Positions 53,534 through 63,353 of a stretch of 64,000 nucleotides of DNA are shown here, in pieces. Origin of the DNA: Kordia sp965283645 (lineage in GTDB: Bacteria; Bacteroidota; Bacteroidia; Flavobacteriales; Flavobacteriaceae); NCBI RefSeq assembly GCF_965283645.1, contig NZ_CBDIPG010000001.1:4216001-4280000 (forward strand), read 5' to 3'. Both the position numbers and the translations under genes were made by a program. The notes below the pieces were generated by a model, which worked only from the letters and a program-made list of their open reading frames with translations, searched no databases and was not told the origin of the DNA. The stretch's first letter is position 1. Each line of letters begins with the position of its first letter.

Positions 53534-54016
53534 ATGCAGGAAATAAAAATCACAACAACACTTACGTGTTACGACCATATAGAGGAACTTCCTCAAAGTG
53601 TCCAAGAATTAATGGAAAGTGCAGTAGAAGCACGAAAAAAGGCATACGCTCCGTATTCTAAATTCAGAGTTGGAGTCGCATTACTTTTAGAAAACGGAAA
53701 AGTAATCTTAGGAAACAATCAAGAAAATGCTGCCTATCCATCTGGACTCTGTGCAGAACGTGTAGCCATTTTTCACGCAGGTGCGGAATATCCAGGTATA
53801 ACCATAAAGCAAATTGCAATTACGGCAACTTCTGACAATCATATCAACAAAACGCCAATTCCACCATGTGGTTCATGCCGACAATCGATTGCAGAATATG
53901 AAATGCGTCAAGAATCACCAATAGAAATCTATTTTATGGGAGGTGAAGGAAAAATAATGAAATCAAATTCACTTAAAGATTTATTGCCTTTAGTTTTTGA
54001 TAAATCATATTTATAA
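53534..54016 (+). CDS. cdd: cytidine deaminase
   Basis: 160 residues of the tetrameric type. The zinc and catalytic motif is CAERVAIFHAGAEYPG (Cys-Ala-Glu) with PPCGSCRQSIAEYE for the two further Cys. The substrate loop is in FRVGVALLLENGKVILGNNQ and ENAAYPSGL. Deaminates cytidine and deoxycytidine to uridine forms for pyrimidine salvage. Stands alone on the plus strand. Confidence 0.96.
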   Translation: MQEIKITTTLTCYDHIEELPQSVQELMESAVEARKKAYAPYSKFRVGVALLLENGKVILGNNQENAAYPSGLCAERVAIFHAGAEYPGITIKQIAITATSDNHINKTPIPPCGSCRQSIAEYEMRQESPIEIYFMGGEGKIMKSNSLKDLLPLVFDKSYL

Positions 54017-54167
54017 AAAGACTAAAAAAAATAAAAAATAGTCGCAGCGTAAAAAATAATCACGTTCAAAAATCATTTTTGTGTTTTCGATAACGTTTTC
54101 GAAATAATAATTCGTGTTAAAAAGGTGATAAATCATCACAACATTTTTTCACTTATTATTAAAATAG

Positions 54168-54175
54168 TATTTTTG
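54168..54175 (+). promoter_or_regulatory. putative -7 element before pdhA
   Basis: TATTTTTG fits TAnnTTTG at about 100 bases from the pdhA start. No convincing -33 TTTG was found in front, so the call is weak. The surrounding 258 bases hold no gene. Confidence 0.35.
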
Positions 54176-54275
54176 TTATCGTTTCATTAAAAATAAAACA
54201 AACAACAAGAAGCTATAAACCTTAAAATGGAATTGTTGCTATTTTTACATAACAACGCCAACCAATTTGAAATAA

Positions 54276-55274
54276 ATGAAAAAGATCACTAAAGAAATAT
54301 ACCGTAAATGGTATGAGGAGATGTTATTCTGGAGAAAATTCGAAGACAAGCTAGCGGCTGTATATATTCAGCAAAAAGTGCGTGGATTTCTTCACTTATA
54401 CAATGGTCAAGAGGCTGTTTTGGCAGGATCATTACACGCAATGGATTTATCAAAAGATAAAATGATAACAGCGTATAGGAATCATGTGCAACCAATTGGA
54501 ATGGGCGTTGATCCTAAAAAAGTAATGGCAGAATTATATGGAAAAGCAACGGGAACTTCACAAGGTCTTGGAGGTTCAATGCATATATTTGCTCCAGAAC
54601 AAGGATTTTATGGCGGACATGGAATTGTTGGTGGACAAATTCCTTTAGGAGCCGGATTAGCATTTGCTGATAAATACTTCAAAAGAAACGCAGTAACACT
54701 ATGTTACATGGGAGATGGTGCGGTACGTCAAGGATCGTTACACGAAACCTTCAACATGGCAATGAACTGGAAACTTCCTGTAGTATTCATCTGTGAAAAC
54801 AATGGATATGCCATGGGAACTTCAGTAGAAAGAACGGCAAACCACACAGATATCTGGAAATTAGGTTTAGGATATGAAATGCCTTGTGGACCTGTAGATG
54901 GAATGAACCCTGAAAAAGTAGCAGAAGCTGTGCATGAAGCTGTAGAAAGAGCAAGACGTGGTGACGGACCAACATTTTTAGAAATGAAAACATACCGTTA
55001 CAGAGGGCATTCAATGTCAGATGCACAACACTATAGAACAAAAGACGAAGTAGCGGAATACAAAAAAATAGATCCGATCACACAAGTGAAAGAAACATTG
55101 CTTGAGAAAGAATACGCTACAGAAGAAGAAATTGCCGCAATGGACAAGCGTGTAAAAGACTTGGTGAAAGAATGTGAAAAATTTGCAGAAGATTCTCCAT
55201 ATCCAGAAAAAAGCTTAATGTACGACGCAGTATACGAACAAAAAGACTATCCATTTTTACCTCATAAACTATAA
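54276..55274 (+). CDS. pdhA: pyruvate dehydrogenase E1 component, alpha subunit
   Basis: 332 residues: LHLYNGQEAVLAGS, the TPP and phosphate loop GGSMHIFAPEQGFYGGHGIV, thiamine-binding GDGAVRQGSLHETFNMAMNW ... NNGYAMGTSVER, and TYRYRGHSMSD. Decarboxylates pyruvate with TPP together with an E1-beta subunit. It is followed three bases later by the E2 gene. No E1-beta is encoded here, a common split in flavobacteria. Confidence 0.96.
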   Translation: MKKITKEIYRKWYEEMLFWRKFEDKLAAVYIQQKVRGFLHLYNGQEAVLAGSLHAMDLSKDKMITAYRNHVQPIGMGVDPKKVMAELYGKATGTSQGLGGSMHIFAPEQGFYGGHGIVGGQIPLGAGLAFADKYFKRNAVTLCYMGDGAVRQGSLHETFNMAMNWKLPVVFICENNGYAMGTSVERTANHTDIWKLGLGYEMPCGPVDGMNPEKVAEAVHEAVERARRGDGPTFLEMKTYRYRGHSMSDAQHYRTKDEVAEYKKIDPITQVKETLLEKEYATEEEIAAMDKRVKDLVKECEKFAEDSPYPEKSLMYDAVYEQKDYPFLPHKL

Positions 55275-55277
55275 AAC

Positions 55278-56924
55278 ATGGCAGAAATAATAAACATGCC
55301 GAGACTTAGTGATACCATGGAAGAAGGAACAGTAGCTTCTTGGTTGAAAAAAGTTGGTGATAAAATTGAAGAAGGTGACATTCTTGCAGAGATTGAAACT
55401 GATAAAGCAACCATGGAATTCGAATCTTTCAATGAAGGAACACTTTTATATATTGGTGTAAAAGAAGGAGATACAGCACCAGTTGATACGTTATTAGCAA
55501 TCATTGGTGATGAAGGAGAAGATGTTGATGCCTTAATAAAAGGAGCAGGAGAACCTGCAAAAGAAGAAGTTAAAGAAGAAAAATCAACGGAAGCATCAGA
55601 AGTTAAAGCATCTGAAGCATCAACTTCTGAAAAAGTAGAAATGCCAGAAGGTGCAATCGTAGTAACAATGCCACGATTGAGTGATACCATGGAAGAAGGA
55701 ACTGTAGCAACTTGGTTAAAAAAAGTAGGAGACAACGTTGAAGAAGGAGACATCTTAGCTGAGATTGAAACAGACAAAGCTACGATGGAATTTGAATCGT
55801 TCAACGAAGGAACATTATTATACATAGGAGTTCAAGAAGGTGAATCTGCGCCAGTAGATAGTATCTTAGCTGTTATTGGTAAAGAAGGAACAGATGTCGA
55901 TACGGTTTTGAAAGCGAATGCATCGGGAAACGAACCTGTACAAGAAAAAGAAGAAGAGAAGAAAACAGTAGCAACAAAGGAAGAAACATCAAAGTCAACG
56001 CCAGCAACTTCTGGAAACGGATCTTCAGGTGGTAGAATTATAGCTTCGCCATTAGCAAAGAAAATTGCAGAAGACAAAGGAATCGATCTATCAAAAGTAG
56101 AAGGAACAGGTGATCACGGACGTATTATAAAACGTGATATTGAAAACTTTACGCCAACAATAACTGCAGAAGCACCAAAAGCAACAGCTACAGCGTCAGC
56201 AAAAGAAACTACGGTAGTAGCTCCTTTTGTCCCTGCAGGAGAAGAAAGTAGCGAAGAAGTGAAAAACTCGCAAATGCGTAAAACAATTGCACGTCGTTTA
56301 GGAGAATCTAAATTCTCGGCACCACACTATTACCTTACGGTAGAATTGGACATGGACAATGCAATTGCTTCACGAAAAACAATCAATGCAATTCCAGATA
56401 TCAAAGTATCATTCAATGACATGATTGTAAAAGCATGTGCAATGGCATTACGCAAACATCCACAAGTAAACACAACTTGGAATGATGCTACAACAACATA
56501 CAACAAACACATTCATGTAGGTGTTGCAGTTGCGGTAGACGACGGATTGTTAGTGCCTGTACTAAAATTTGCAGATCAAATGAGTTTAACAACCATTGGA
56601 GCAAACGTACGTGACTTAGCAGGAAAAGCGAGAAATAAAAAAATATCTCCAGCAGAAATGGACGGAAGTACATTCACGATTTCGAACTTAGGAATGTTTG
56701 GAATTTTAGAATTTACATCCATCATCAATCAGCCAAACTCAGCAATCTTATCAGTAGGAACTATTGTGCAAAAACCAGTAGTGAAAAATGGAGAAATTGT
56801 TGTCGGAAATACAATGAAAGTTACACTAGCGTGCGATCACAGAACGGTGGACGGCGCAACAGGAGCACAATTTTTACAAACTGTAAAACAGTACGTGGAA
56901 AATCCTGTTACAATGTTAGCTTAA
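55278..56924 (+). CDS. pdhC: pyruvate dehydrogenase E2, dihydrolipoamide acetyltransferase
   Basis: 548 residues. Two lipoyl domains (about 1-75 and 132-205), each with the lipoylation Lys in IETDKATMEFESF, joined by Glu/Ser-rich linkers. A peripheral subunit-binding domain follows (about 252-290, ASPLAKKIAEDKGIDLSKV), then the catalytic acetyltransferase domain (about 325-548) with the active-site DHRTVDGATGAQFL. The two lipoyl domains are near copies. It transfers acetyl groups to CoA as core of the PDH complex; start at 55278 is four bases after the pdhA stop. Confidence 0.97.
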   Translation: MAEIINMPRLSDTMEEGTVASWLKKVGDKIEEGDILAEIETDKATMEFESFNEGTLLYIGVKEGDTAPVDTLLAIIGDEGEDVDALIKGAGEPAKEEVKEEKSTEASEVKASEASTSEKVEMPEGAIVVTMPRLSDTMEEGTVATWLKKVGDNVEEGDILAEIETDKATMEFESFNEGTLLYIGVQEGESAPVDSILAVIGKEGTDVDTVLKANASGNEPVQEKEEEKKTVATKEETSKSTPATSGNGSSGGRIIASPLAKKIAEDKGIDLSKVEGTGDHGRIIKRDIENFTPTITAEAPKATATASAKETTVVAPFVPAGEESSEEVKNSQMRKTIARRLGESKFSAPHYYLTVELDMDNAIASRKTINAIPDIKVSFNDMIVKACAMALRKHPQVNTTWNDATTTYNKHIHVGVAVAVDDGLLVPVLKFADQMSLTTIGANVRDLAGKARNKKISPAEMDGSTFTISNLGMFGILEFTSIINQPNSAILSVGTIVQKPVVKNGEIVVGNTMKVTLACDHRTVDGATGAQFLQTVKQYVENPVTMLA

Positions 56925-56937
56925 TATCATATTACAT

Positions 56938-56966
56938 TAAAAATCCCACGAAAGTGGGATTTTTTG
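56938..56966 (+). terminator. terminator of pdhA-pdhC
   Basis: AAAAATCCCAC and GTGGGATTTTT around a GAAA tetraloop, followed by T. Confidence 0.9.
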
Positions 56967-57004
56967 TTTACATACATACATCATCAATCAAAAACTATCA
57001 ATCA

Positions 57005-57949
57005 ATGAAATATCTAAAAAACATATTCGGAATCTGTCTCACACTACTAATTGTCTCTTGTGGAACCAAAGAAATAGTAATTCAAGCACAAGAAGTAGAC
57101 GATATAGTAACCTATTTGGCTTCTGACGAATTAGAAGGAAGAGATACTGGAAGTGAAGGAATTGAAAAAGCGGCGGTTTATATTGAAAACTACTTTAAAG
57201 ATTTAGGCGTACAACCATATTTTGATACGTATCGTGATAGTTTTACGGTGAAAGGCGCAAATGCGTTTAATGTAATTGGATACTTAGAAGGAACCGATCC
57301 TGAATTAAAAAATGAATTTGTCATCATTGGTGCACATTACGATCATATTGGTTTTGCACAAGAAGAAAATGGTGATAAAATTGCCAATGGAGCTAATGAC
57401 AATGCCGCAGGAGTAGGAACAGTATTAGCAATGGCGAAATACTTTGCAAAAACAAAAAGCAATAAAAGAAGTATCTTATTCACGTTATTCTCAGCAGAAG
57501 AAAAAGGATTGGTAGGTTCAAAATATCTAGCAAAAACACTAAAAGCTAAAAACATTGACTTATACATCATGTTAAACTTCGAAATGGTTGGTGTTCCGTT
57601 AGTAGATAAAGATTACACAGCATATGTAACAGGATTTGACAAAACAAATCTTGCAGAAAAAATGAACGAATACGCAGGGAAAAAAATTGCAGGATTCTTG
57701 CCAAAAGCTGGCGAATTTAGATTATTTATGCGATCTGATAACTATCCGTTCTTCAAAGAATTCAATGTGCCTTGCCAGACATTTTCAACGTTCGATTTTA
57801 CAAACTTTCAACACTATCACAAAGTAGGTGATTCATCTGACAAAATGAATTTCGATCATATGGCGGCATTTGTAAACACGTTTATTCCTGCTGTGAAAAA
57901 AGCAGTAAATGCTGAAACGAAAGAAATCAAAATGAATCCTTCAAAGTAA
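57005..57949 (+). CDS. M28-family zinc aminopeptidase-like lipoprotein
   Basis: 314 residues from MKYLKNIFGICLTLLIVSCG, a lipoprotein signal (Cys at about 19). A longer frame reaching into pdhC is rejected because a terminator lies inside it. The M28 domain carries the zinc ligands in IIGAHYDHIG, GANDNAAGVG and LFSAEEKGLVGS, with a late HYHKVGDSSDKMN region. Probably a peptidase at the periplasmic face of the cell envelope. Stands alone. Confidence 0.92.
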   Translation: MKYLKNIFGICLTLLIVSCGTKEIVIQAQEVDDIVTYLASDELEGRDTGSEGIEKAAVYIENYFKDLGVQPYFDTYRDSFTVKGANAFNVIGYLEGTDPELKNEFVIIGAHYDHIGFAQEENGDKIANGANDNAAGVGTVLAMAKYFAKTKSNKRSILFTLFSAEEKGLVGSKYLAKTLKAKNIDLYIMLNFEMVGVPLVDKDYTAYVTGFDKTNLAEKMNEYAGKKIAGFLPKAGEFRLFMRSDNYPFFKEFNVPCQTFSTFDFTNFQHYHKVGDSSDKMNFDHMAAFVNTFIPAVKKAVNAETKEIKMNPSK

Positions 57950-58002
57950 ATACATTGTTTGAAGACGTAATAAATAGCTAGTATCATTTTGTAAACGAAA
58001 AC

Positions 58003-58115
58003 GTTACTTCGAGTGAAATTCTACAAGAATTTAGTATCGAGAAGTAATCATAAGTTCGTTAGATTTTACTAGCAGTAAAAAATAAGTTATGGCATGCTGA
58101 ACTTAATTCAGCATC
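58003..58115. repeat. cluster of intergenic palindromes
   Basis: Three inverted repeats in about 110 bases: GTTACTTCGAGTGAAATTCT facing AGAATTTAGTATCGAGAAGT (58003-58047), TTTTACTAGCAGTAAAA (58064-58080), and CATGCTGAACTTAATTCAGC followed by ATC (58093-58115). Sequences of this kind are dispersed in many flavobacterial intergenic regions; here they lie between the M28 peptidase and SDR genes. Terminator or REP-like roles are possible. Confidence 0.55.
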
Positions 58116-58139
58116 TCACAAAGTTTAGTATAACGTATT

Positions 58140-58820
58140 ATGAAAAACATCATCATTACAGGAACAAGCAGAGGAATTGGCTTCGAAATGGTTCACTTAT
58201 TTGCCAATGCAGGACACAATGTTTTAGCCTTGTCCCGAAACCAAAAACCAGTTTCCAACTTAACTTTTGAAAATATTACATCACTTGCATTCGATTTAAG
58301 CAAGCCAGAAGATTATGCAAAAGTGACCACTTTCGTGGAAGAAAACTGGGAACAAGTAGATGTTGTTATTCACAATGCAGGTGCGTTGCTAAACAGACCT
58401 TTTGCGGAAACCACCATGGAAGATTTCAAATGGATTTACGAAGTCAATGTATTTGGCGTTGCCGAATTGAGCAGAGTATTAACTCCATACATGGTTTCTG
58501 GAAGTCACGTCGTAACCATAAGTTCTATGGGCGGAATTCAAGGAAGCATGAAATTCCCTGGGTTAGCCGCATATAGTTCATCTAAAGGAGCTGTAATTAC
58601 GTTGGTAGAATTACTAGCCGAAGAACACAAAGATGCTGGAATCGCGTTCAATGTACTTGCTTTGGGCGCGGTACAAACTGAAATGTTGGCAGAAGCATTT
58701 CCAGGCTATCAAGCACCATTAAGCGCTTTAGAAATGGCGCAATATATTTTTGATTTCTCGCTGCACGGAAACAAATATTACAACGGTAAAATAATGCAAG
58801 TTTCGAGTTCGACGCCTTAA
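58140..58820 (+). CDS. short-chain dehydrogenase/reductase (SDR)
   Basis: 226 residues. Rossmann start IITGTSRGIGFEMVHLFANA, NAG motif IHNAGALLNRPFA, catalytic Ser in VVTISSMGGIQG and the YxxxK in AAYSSSKGAVITL. Here the canonical Tyr is in AYSSSKG. Oxidises or reduces an unknown substrate with NAD(P). Stands alone on the plus strand. Confidence 0.92.
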   Translation: MKNIIITGTSRGIGFEMVHLFANAGHNVLALSRNQKPVSNLTFENITSLAFDLSKPEDYAKVTTFVEENWEQVDVVIHNAGALLNRPFAETTMEDFKWIYEVNVFGVAELSRVLTPYMVSGSHVVTISSMGGIQGSMKFPGLAAYSSSKGAVITLVELLAEEHKDAGIAFNVLALGAVQTEMLAEAFPGYQAPLSALEMAQYIFDFSLHGNKYYNGKIMQVSSSTP

Positions 58821-58921
58821 GGGTACAGTTTTGAGAACAAGTTTATGTATATCTGTTTTCGGTCAAAGAGTTACTACGTAATGCTGAATTTAAGTAGTCA
58901 GTAATTAGAGATTAGAACAAT

Positions 58922-61081
58922 TTATTCCTCTTCTTCAAAACGGGTTATACCTTTAAATTCAAAATTGATCGGTTTAACTTTATTGATACTTTCAAATTCA
59001 ATTTGATATTCGCCTTTGTCTTCGTTGACTTCAACAATTTTTCCTTGTTTCCACACTTGATGCTGTACTAAATCGCCAACTTCAAATCGTTTTTCAATGA
59101 CTTGTTGATTCAATTCGCGTTCAAGTTGTTCTCTTGCATCATCAATAAGTTCTTGACTCAAATCTCCTTTGGTGACAAAAAAGTTTTCATTAATTTCAAA
59201 TAAAAAACGTGAAGGATATTTTCGCAAGCCTGAATAATTATATCCTTCAGATTCTGTCATGTAAAAAGCTTTTTCAGCTCTAGTAATCGCAACATACGTC
59301 AAGCGGCGTTCTTCTTCTAATGCTTTTTTACGCCTTTCTTTTAGCGACATTGAACTTGGTAAAATTCCATCAGTAAAACCACAAAGAAACACATACGGAA
59401 ACTCTAACCCTTTCGAAGTATGAATGGTCATTAATTTAATCCGATCATTTCGATCGTCATGTATATCCATATCCGTATAGAGCGCAATTTCTTGTAAATA
59501 TTCAGTCAAATTAAAAGGTTCTTCATCTTGATTTTCGGATACAATGATAGCATTTTGAAGTTCCTTAATATTGTCAAGTCTATCCGTATCGCCATCAGTT
59601 CTGTACAATGCTGAAATACCACTTTCGTCAATAATCTTTTTTACCAAATCAGAAACTAACAACTTCGTTTTTAATTTTTTAAACTTTGTAAGTAAGGCAA
59701 GAAATTCAATAGCTCCTGTACGATGCAAATTCTTTTCTGAAATATTTGCTGTCAATGCCGCATACAACGAACTATTTTCTTTCGCAGCAATAGTTGCCAG
59801 ATTTTCAATGAACTTTTTGCCCAAACCTCTACTTGGTGTATTGATAATTCTTAAAAAAGAAAAATCATCTTCAAACTCTATCAATCGTAAATAGGCAAGA
59901 ATGTCTTTAATTTCCTTTCGTTCAAAAAATCGAATGCCACCAAAAACGGTATACGGAATATTTTCTCTAATCAATGACTGTTCAATATGCCGTGAAACAA
60001 AACTTGCTCTATACAAAACGGCAATGTCTGAATGTTTGGAATTTTCTTCAGCAATCAAGCGTTTAATTTCATTGGCAACCCACAAACCTTCTTCAAAATC
60101 ATTTTGTCCGTGAAAATGGATCACTTTTGCACCTTCTAAATTTTCAGTAAACATATCTTTGTCTACTCTAATTTTATTTTTCTTTATGATATGATTTCCG
60201 AGTCCTAAAATATTTGGAGTAGAACGGTAATTCTGATTCATGATAATGGTTTTAGAATTCACAAATCGTTTATCAAAATCCACTAAAATTTCAGGTTTTG
60301 CGCCTCGCCACTCGTAAATCGTCTGATCAGGATCGCCAACAACAAACAAGTTTTGATGAAATTTAGAAAGCATTTCCATCAACATAAACTGTTTCTGAGA
60401 GCTATCTTGTGTTTCATCAACTTGAATATAGTGCAACCGCTTTTGCCATTTTTCAAGTATATCGGCATTATGGAGAAATATATATAAAGTAAAATTAAGT
60501 AAGTCGTCAAAGTCTAAAGCAAAATTCCGTTGTTGTTTTTCCAAATACCGAAGAAATATTTTTTCAATTGGATCGTCCGTTTTTTTCTGTTTCGATTCTA
60601 GTACATACTGTACATATTCCTGCGCACTTTTTTCTTTGCTGATGTAGCGTAAAACTTGTTTAAACGTAAAATCTCTAGATGTTAAACCAAGTTCAGTATA
60701 CACTTGTCGAAGAATCGTTTTTTGATCTTCCACATCCATAATAATAAAATTTTTAGGATATTGAATCTTATTAATATCTTCTCGTAAAACGCGTACACAA
60801 AACCCATGATAGGTAGTAATGTAATTTAAATCAAAACCATCACCGACCAATCTTTTAACTCGTTTGCGCATTTCTTGTGCCGCTTTATTGGTAAACGTCA
60901 CACACAATATATTAGAAGCGCTAATTCCCAAAGCTTCCACTATATACGCGTATCTGTTCGTTAATGCTTTTGTTTTTCCAGAGCCTGCGCCAGCAATCAC
61001 ACGTACAAAACCTTCTGTTTCGGTAACAGCTTCCAATTGTTGTAAATTTAAATCTTTGGTAAGTTTTTCAATACTTGTCAT
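58922..61081 (-). CDS. UvrD/PcrA/Rep-family DNA helicase
   Basis: 719 residues of superfamily 1A: Q-motif LNLQQLEAVTETEGFVRVIA, Walker A AGAGSGKTKALTNR, Walker B IQVDETQDSS, VVGDPDQTIYEWRGA, MNQNYRST, KLMTIHTSKGLEFPYVFLCG and VAITRAEKAFYM. The C-terminus carries a short beta-rich tail with WKQGKIVEVNEDKGEYQIEF, as in PcrA-type helicases. 3'-5' helicase in repair and replication restart. It lies convergent to the SDR gene. Confidence 0.95.
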   Translation of the reverse strand: MTSIEKLTKDLNLQQLEAVTETEGFVRVIAGAGSGKTKALTNRYAYIVEALGISASNILCVTFTNKAAQEMRKRVKRLVGDGFDLNYITTYHGFCVRVLREDINKIQYPKNFIIMDVEDQKTILRQVYTELGLTSRDFTFKQVLRYISKEKSAQEYVQYVLESKQKKTDDPIEKIFLRYLEKQQRNFALDFDDLLNFTLYIFLHNADILEKWQKRLHYIQVDETQDSSQKQFMLMEMLSKFHQNLFVVGDPDQTIYEWRGAKPEILVDFDKRFVNSKTIIMNQNYRSTPNILGLGNHIIKKNKIRVDKDMFTENLEGAKVIHFHGQNDFEEGLWVANEIKRLIAEENSKHSDIAVLYRASFVSRHIEQSLIRENIPYTVFGGIRFFERKEIKDILAYLRLIEFEDDFSFLRIINTPSRGLGKKFIENLATIAAKENSSLYAALTANISEKNLHRTGAIEFLALLTKFKKLKTKLLVSDLVKKIIDESGISALYRTDGDTDRLDNIKELQNAIIVSENQDEEPFNLTEYLQEIALYTDMDIHDDRNDRIKLMTIHTSKGLEFPYVFLCGFTDGILPSSMSLKERRKKALEEERRLTYVAITRAEKAFYMTESEGYNYSGLRKYPSRFLFEINENFFVTKGDLSQELIDDAREQLERELNQQVIEKRFEVGDLVQHQVWKQGKIVEVNEDKGEYQIEFESINKVKPINFEFKGITRFEEEE

Positions 61082-61345
61082 GCGGATTTATATATTTTAG
61101 CTAAGAGTTTATTCTTCTTCTATAAAAATAGCACATATCTCATACATTAACAATGTGGATTTCCTTAAGTCATTAAAACAATACCTAACTACAGTTCATG
61201 TAAGATAAAAAATAGTAATGAAGCATACATAATATTGAACACATGAAAACATTACGTCGATTTTTATAGTAATGTCGTAAAAAGTACTTTGGATGTCATA
61301 TATTGAATGTTTATAGTTGCTACTAATCTTTATTTACAAGTTTTT

Positions 61346-61882
61346 ATGAACCCAATTTCAATACTAATTGATAAAATAAACAATGAAAATCTTTGGGATA
61401 AAGAAATTCACTTAGAACGAAATGAATATTTAAAAGTAAAAGGAAGTATTGATACCAATATCTATTTGGTAGTGGATGGAAGTTTGCGAATTTTTGTCAT
61501 TGATAGTTACGAAGAACATACAATTAGATTTGGCTATCGAAATAATTTGATAGCATCTTTAGATTCATTTTTGAACGGGAAACCATCCGAGCTTTATATC
61601 CAAGCATTGAAAAAGGCAACTGTAAAAGCAATTCGAAAAGAAAATTACACTGCTTTTATTGAATCATCAACTGAAAATAAAAAATTGTGGCTTTCCATTT
61701 TAGAAAGTTTTGTGTTGCAACAAATGGAACGAGAGCGAGATATTCTAACCTCATCACCTGTAGAAAGATATACTAGAGTGTTACAACGAAGTCCGCAACT
61801 CTTTCAAGAAATCCCAAATAAATATATTGCTTCGTATTTAAGAATGACTCCAGAAACGTTATCGAGAATTAAAAAATCTTAA
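61346..61882 (+). CDS. Crp/Fnr-family cyclic-nucleotide-binding regulator
   Basis: 178 residues from MNPISILIDKINNENLWDKE; an earlier start at 61307 is less likely. A cNMP-binding-like beta-roll (about 30-120, YLKVKGSIDTNIYLVVDGSL) is followed by a short C-terminal helix-turn-helix (PNKYIASYLRMTPETLSRIK). The ligand residues of true cAMP receptors are not obvious. A transcription regulator of unknown targets, 52 bases before a DinB-like gene. Confidence 0.85.
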   Translation: MNPISILIDKINNENLWDKEIHLERNEYLKVKGSIDTNIYLVVDGSLRIFVIDSYEEHTIRFGYRNNLIASLDSFLNGKPSELYIQALKKATVKAIRKENYTAFIESSTENKKLWLSILESFVLQQMERERDILTSSPVERYTRVLQRSPQLFQEIPNKYIASYLRMTPETLSRIKKS

Positions 61883-61934
61883 TTTCAATCAATTTTTTTC
61901 TCAGAATGGATGCTGAAATTTGTCAAAAAAAATA

Positions 61935-62498
61935 ATGGTATCTACATCAAAAAAAATATTACAAGATTTATTAGAATTGACACGAGAAAATTTAAACGCT
62001 GTCGAAAGTTTAAAGAATCAACCTATAAGACTTCTTAACTGGAAACAAGATACGACAAGTTGGAGCGTATTAGAATGTATTGAACATTTAAATAGATTTG
62101 GAGATTTTTATATTCCTGAAATGACAACTAAAATAGAGACTTCTGTACACAAGAGTTCGGGGGTTTTTAAAAGCAATTGGCTTGGGAAATATTTTAGTAA
62201 ATCGGTTTCTTATCAAGAAAAACTGAATAAAATGAAAACATTCAAGCCGATGAATCCACTAAACTCAACATTAGATATACAAACTCTTGAAAAATTTATA
62301 GATCATCAACATCAAATAATAGAATTATTAGACAAATCAAAACATGTAGATTTAGATAAAACTAAAACAACAATTACCATTTCTAAACTAATTAAATTAC
62401 GACTTGGAGATACTTTTAGAGTTGTAATATATCACAATGAAAGACATATAAAACAAGCAGAAAAAACCTTGAAAATGGCAAAAATGAGTACGAAATAA
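61935..62498 (+). CDS. DinB-like putative metal-binding protein
   Basis: 187 residues from the ATG at 61935; a TTG at 61920 is possible. A four-helix DinB/YfiT-type protein: WSVLECIEHLNRFGDFYIPE carries the first His, FRVVIYHNERHIKQAEKTLK the later His pair. These His ligands usually bind a divalent metal. In Bacillus such proteins act as thiol-transferases; the substrate here is unknown. It may share a transcript with the Crp-type regulator. Confidence 0.85.
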   Translation: MVSTSKKILQDLLELTRENLNAVESLKNQPIRLLNWKQDTTSWSVLECIEHLNRFGDFYIPEMTTKIETSVHKSSGVFKSNWLGKYFSKSVSYQEKLNKMKTFKPMNPLNSTLDIQTLEKFIDHQHQIIELLDKSKHVDLDKTKTTITISKLIKLRLGDTFRVVIYHNERHIKQAEKTLKMAKMSTK

Positions 62499-62568
62499 TA
62501 GGTAATAATTTTTGAAAAGTATGTTAAACAGCAATAGTGTTAGATACGTACAATCATAAGAAAATACA

Positions 62569-62596
62569 AAAAAGGAAGCTGATTAGCTTCCTTTTT
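62569..62596. terminator. bidirectional terminator
   Basis: AAAAAGGAAGCT and AGCTTCCTTTTT around a GATT loop, between the DinB-like gene and the convergent thioredoxin-domain gene. Confidence 0.92.
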
Positions 62597-62621
62597 CAAT
62601 TCTATATAATAAAAACAAGAT

Positions 62622-63353
62622 TTACATTTCATCAATAATTTTCTCAATCAGTTCGGTTGTTGAACCATAACTTAATCCTTGTTCTTTTGCAATGTCAACA
62701 GCCTTTTTAGCGGTCTTTAAAGCTTTTGTATAGTTTCCTGTTTTATACAGCAAAGCCGCATGCGTATCCACATTATAATACGTAGTTTCAAGCTCAATAG
62801 AACGTTCTGCGGCTTTTACAGCTTTCAGTAACACCTTAATATCATTATGATTTTTGTATGCGTTCCACGCTAAGGAATTCAATTTAGTAGACGAATTCCA
62901 GATTTTATCTAAATTAGCTTGGCTGAAATCATTCACATCAAAATCGTCAGTAGTGTCAGTAGAAACGGTTGTGCCAGCATCGCCGCCCATGTGTTTTTTA
63001 ATTAAATTTTCCATTTTCGATTTGCTCATGGCGCCTTCAATCTGTTCCAAGTTAGAACTATTGTAGATAAATAAATAGGTTGGCATTGCAGAAATTCCCA
63101 AGGCATCATCTACTTGACTTTTATCTACATCAATTTTATAAAAATCAACACGATCTTTATACTTTGTTACCAATTGTTTTATAATTGGATCCATACGTTT
63201 ACATGGTCCACACCAAGTGGCATAAAAATCTAAGACGATCAATCGATCATTGTTTACAAGCAATTTTGATTCGGCGGTATCGTCAGACAACTCAGTTTGC
63301 GCAATGGAGGGAATCGCAATACAAAGCATTAGCAATAGCAATACTTTTTTCAT
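62622..63353 (-). CDS. exported thioredoxin-domain protein
   Basis: 243 residues with a signal peptide (to about IPSIAQ). Thioredoxin domain (about 22-125) with the CGPC active site in DFYATWCGPCKRMDPIIKQL and the cis-Pro in GISAMPTYLF. The C-terminal part (about 145-243) contains a likely TPR-like helical pair (SIELETTYYNVDTHAALLYK and TGNYTKALKTAKKAVDIAKE). Envelope thiol-disulfide oxidoreductase. Stands alone. Confidence 0.92.
   Translation of the reverse strand: MKKVLLLLMLCIAIPSIAQTELSDDTAESKLLVNNDRLIVLDFYATWCGPCKRMDPIIKQLVTKYKDRVDFYKIDVDKSQVDDALGISAMPTYLFIYNSSNLEQIEGAMSKSKMENLIKKHMGGDAGTTVSTDTTDDFDVNDFSQANLDKIWNSSTKLNSLAWNAYKNHNDIKVLLKAVKAAERSIELETTYYNVDTHAALLYKTGNYTKALKTAKKAVDIAKEQGLSYGSTTELIEKIIDEM

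Noticed and set aside
56831..57004. Upstream extension of the M28 peptidase gene into pdhC
   Set aside because: The extension crosses a hairpin terminator and the true lipoprotein signal begins at 57005.
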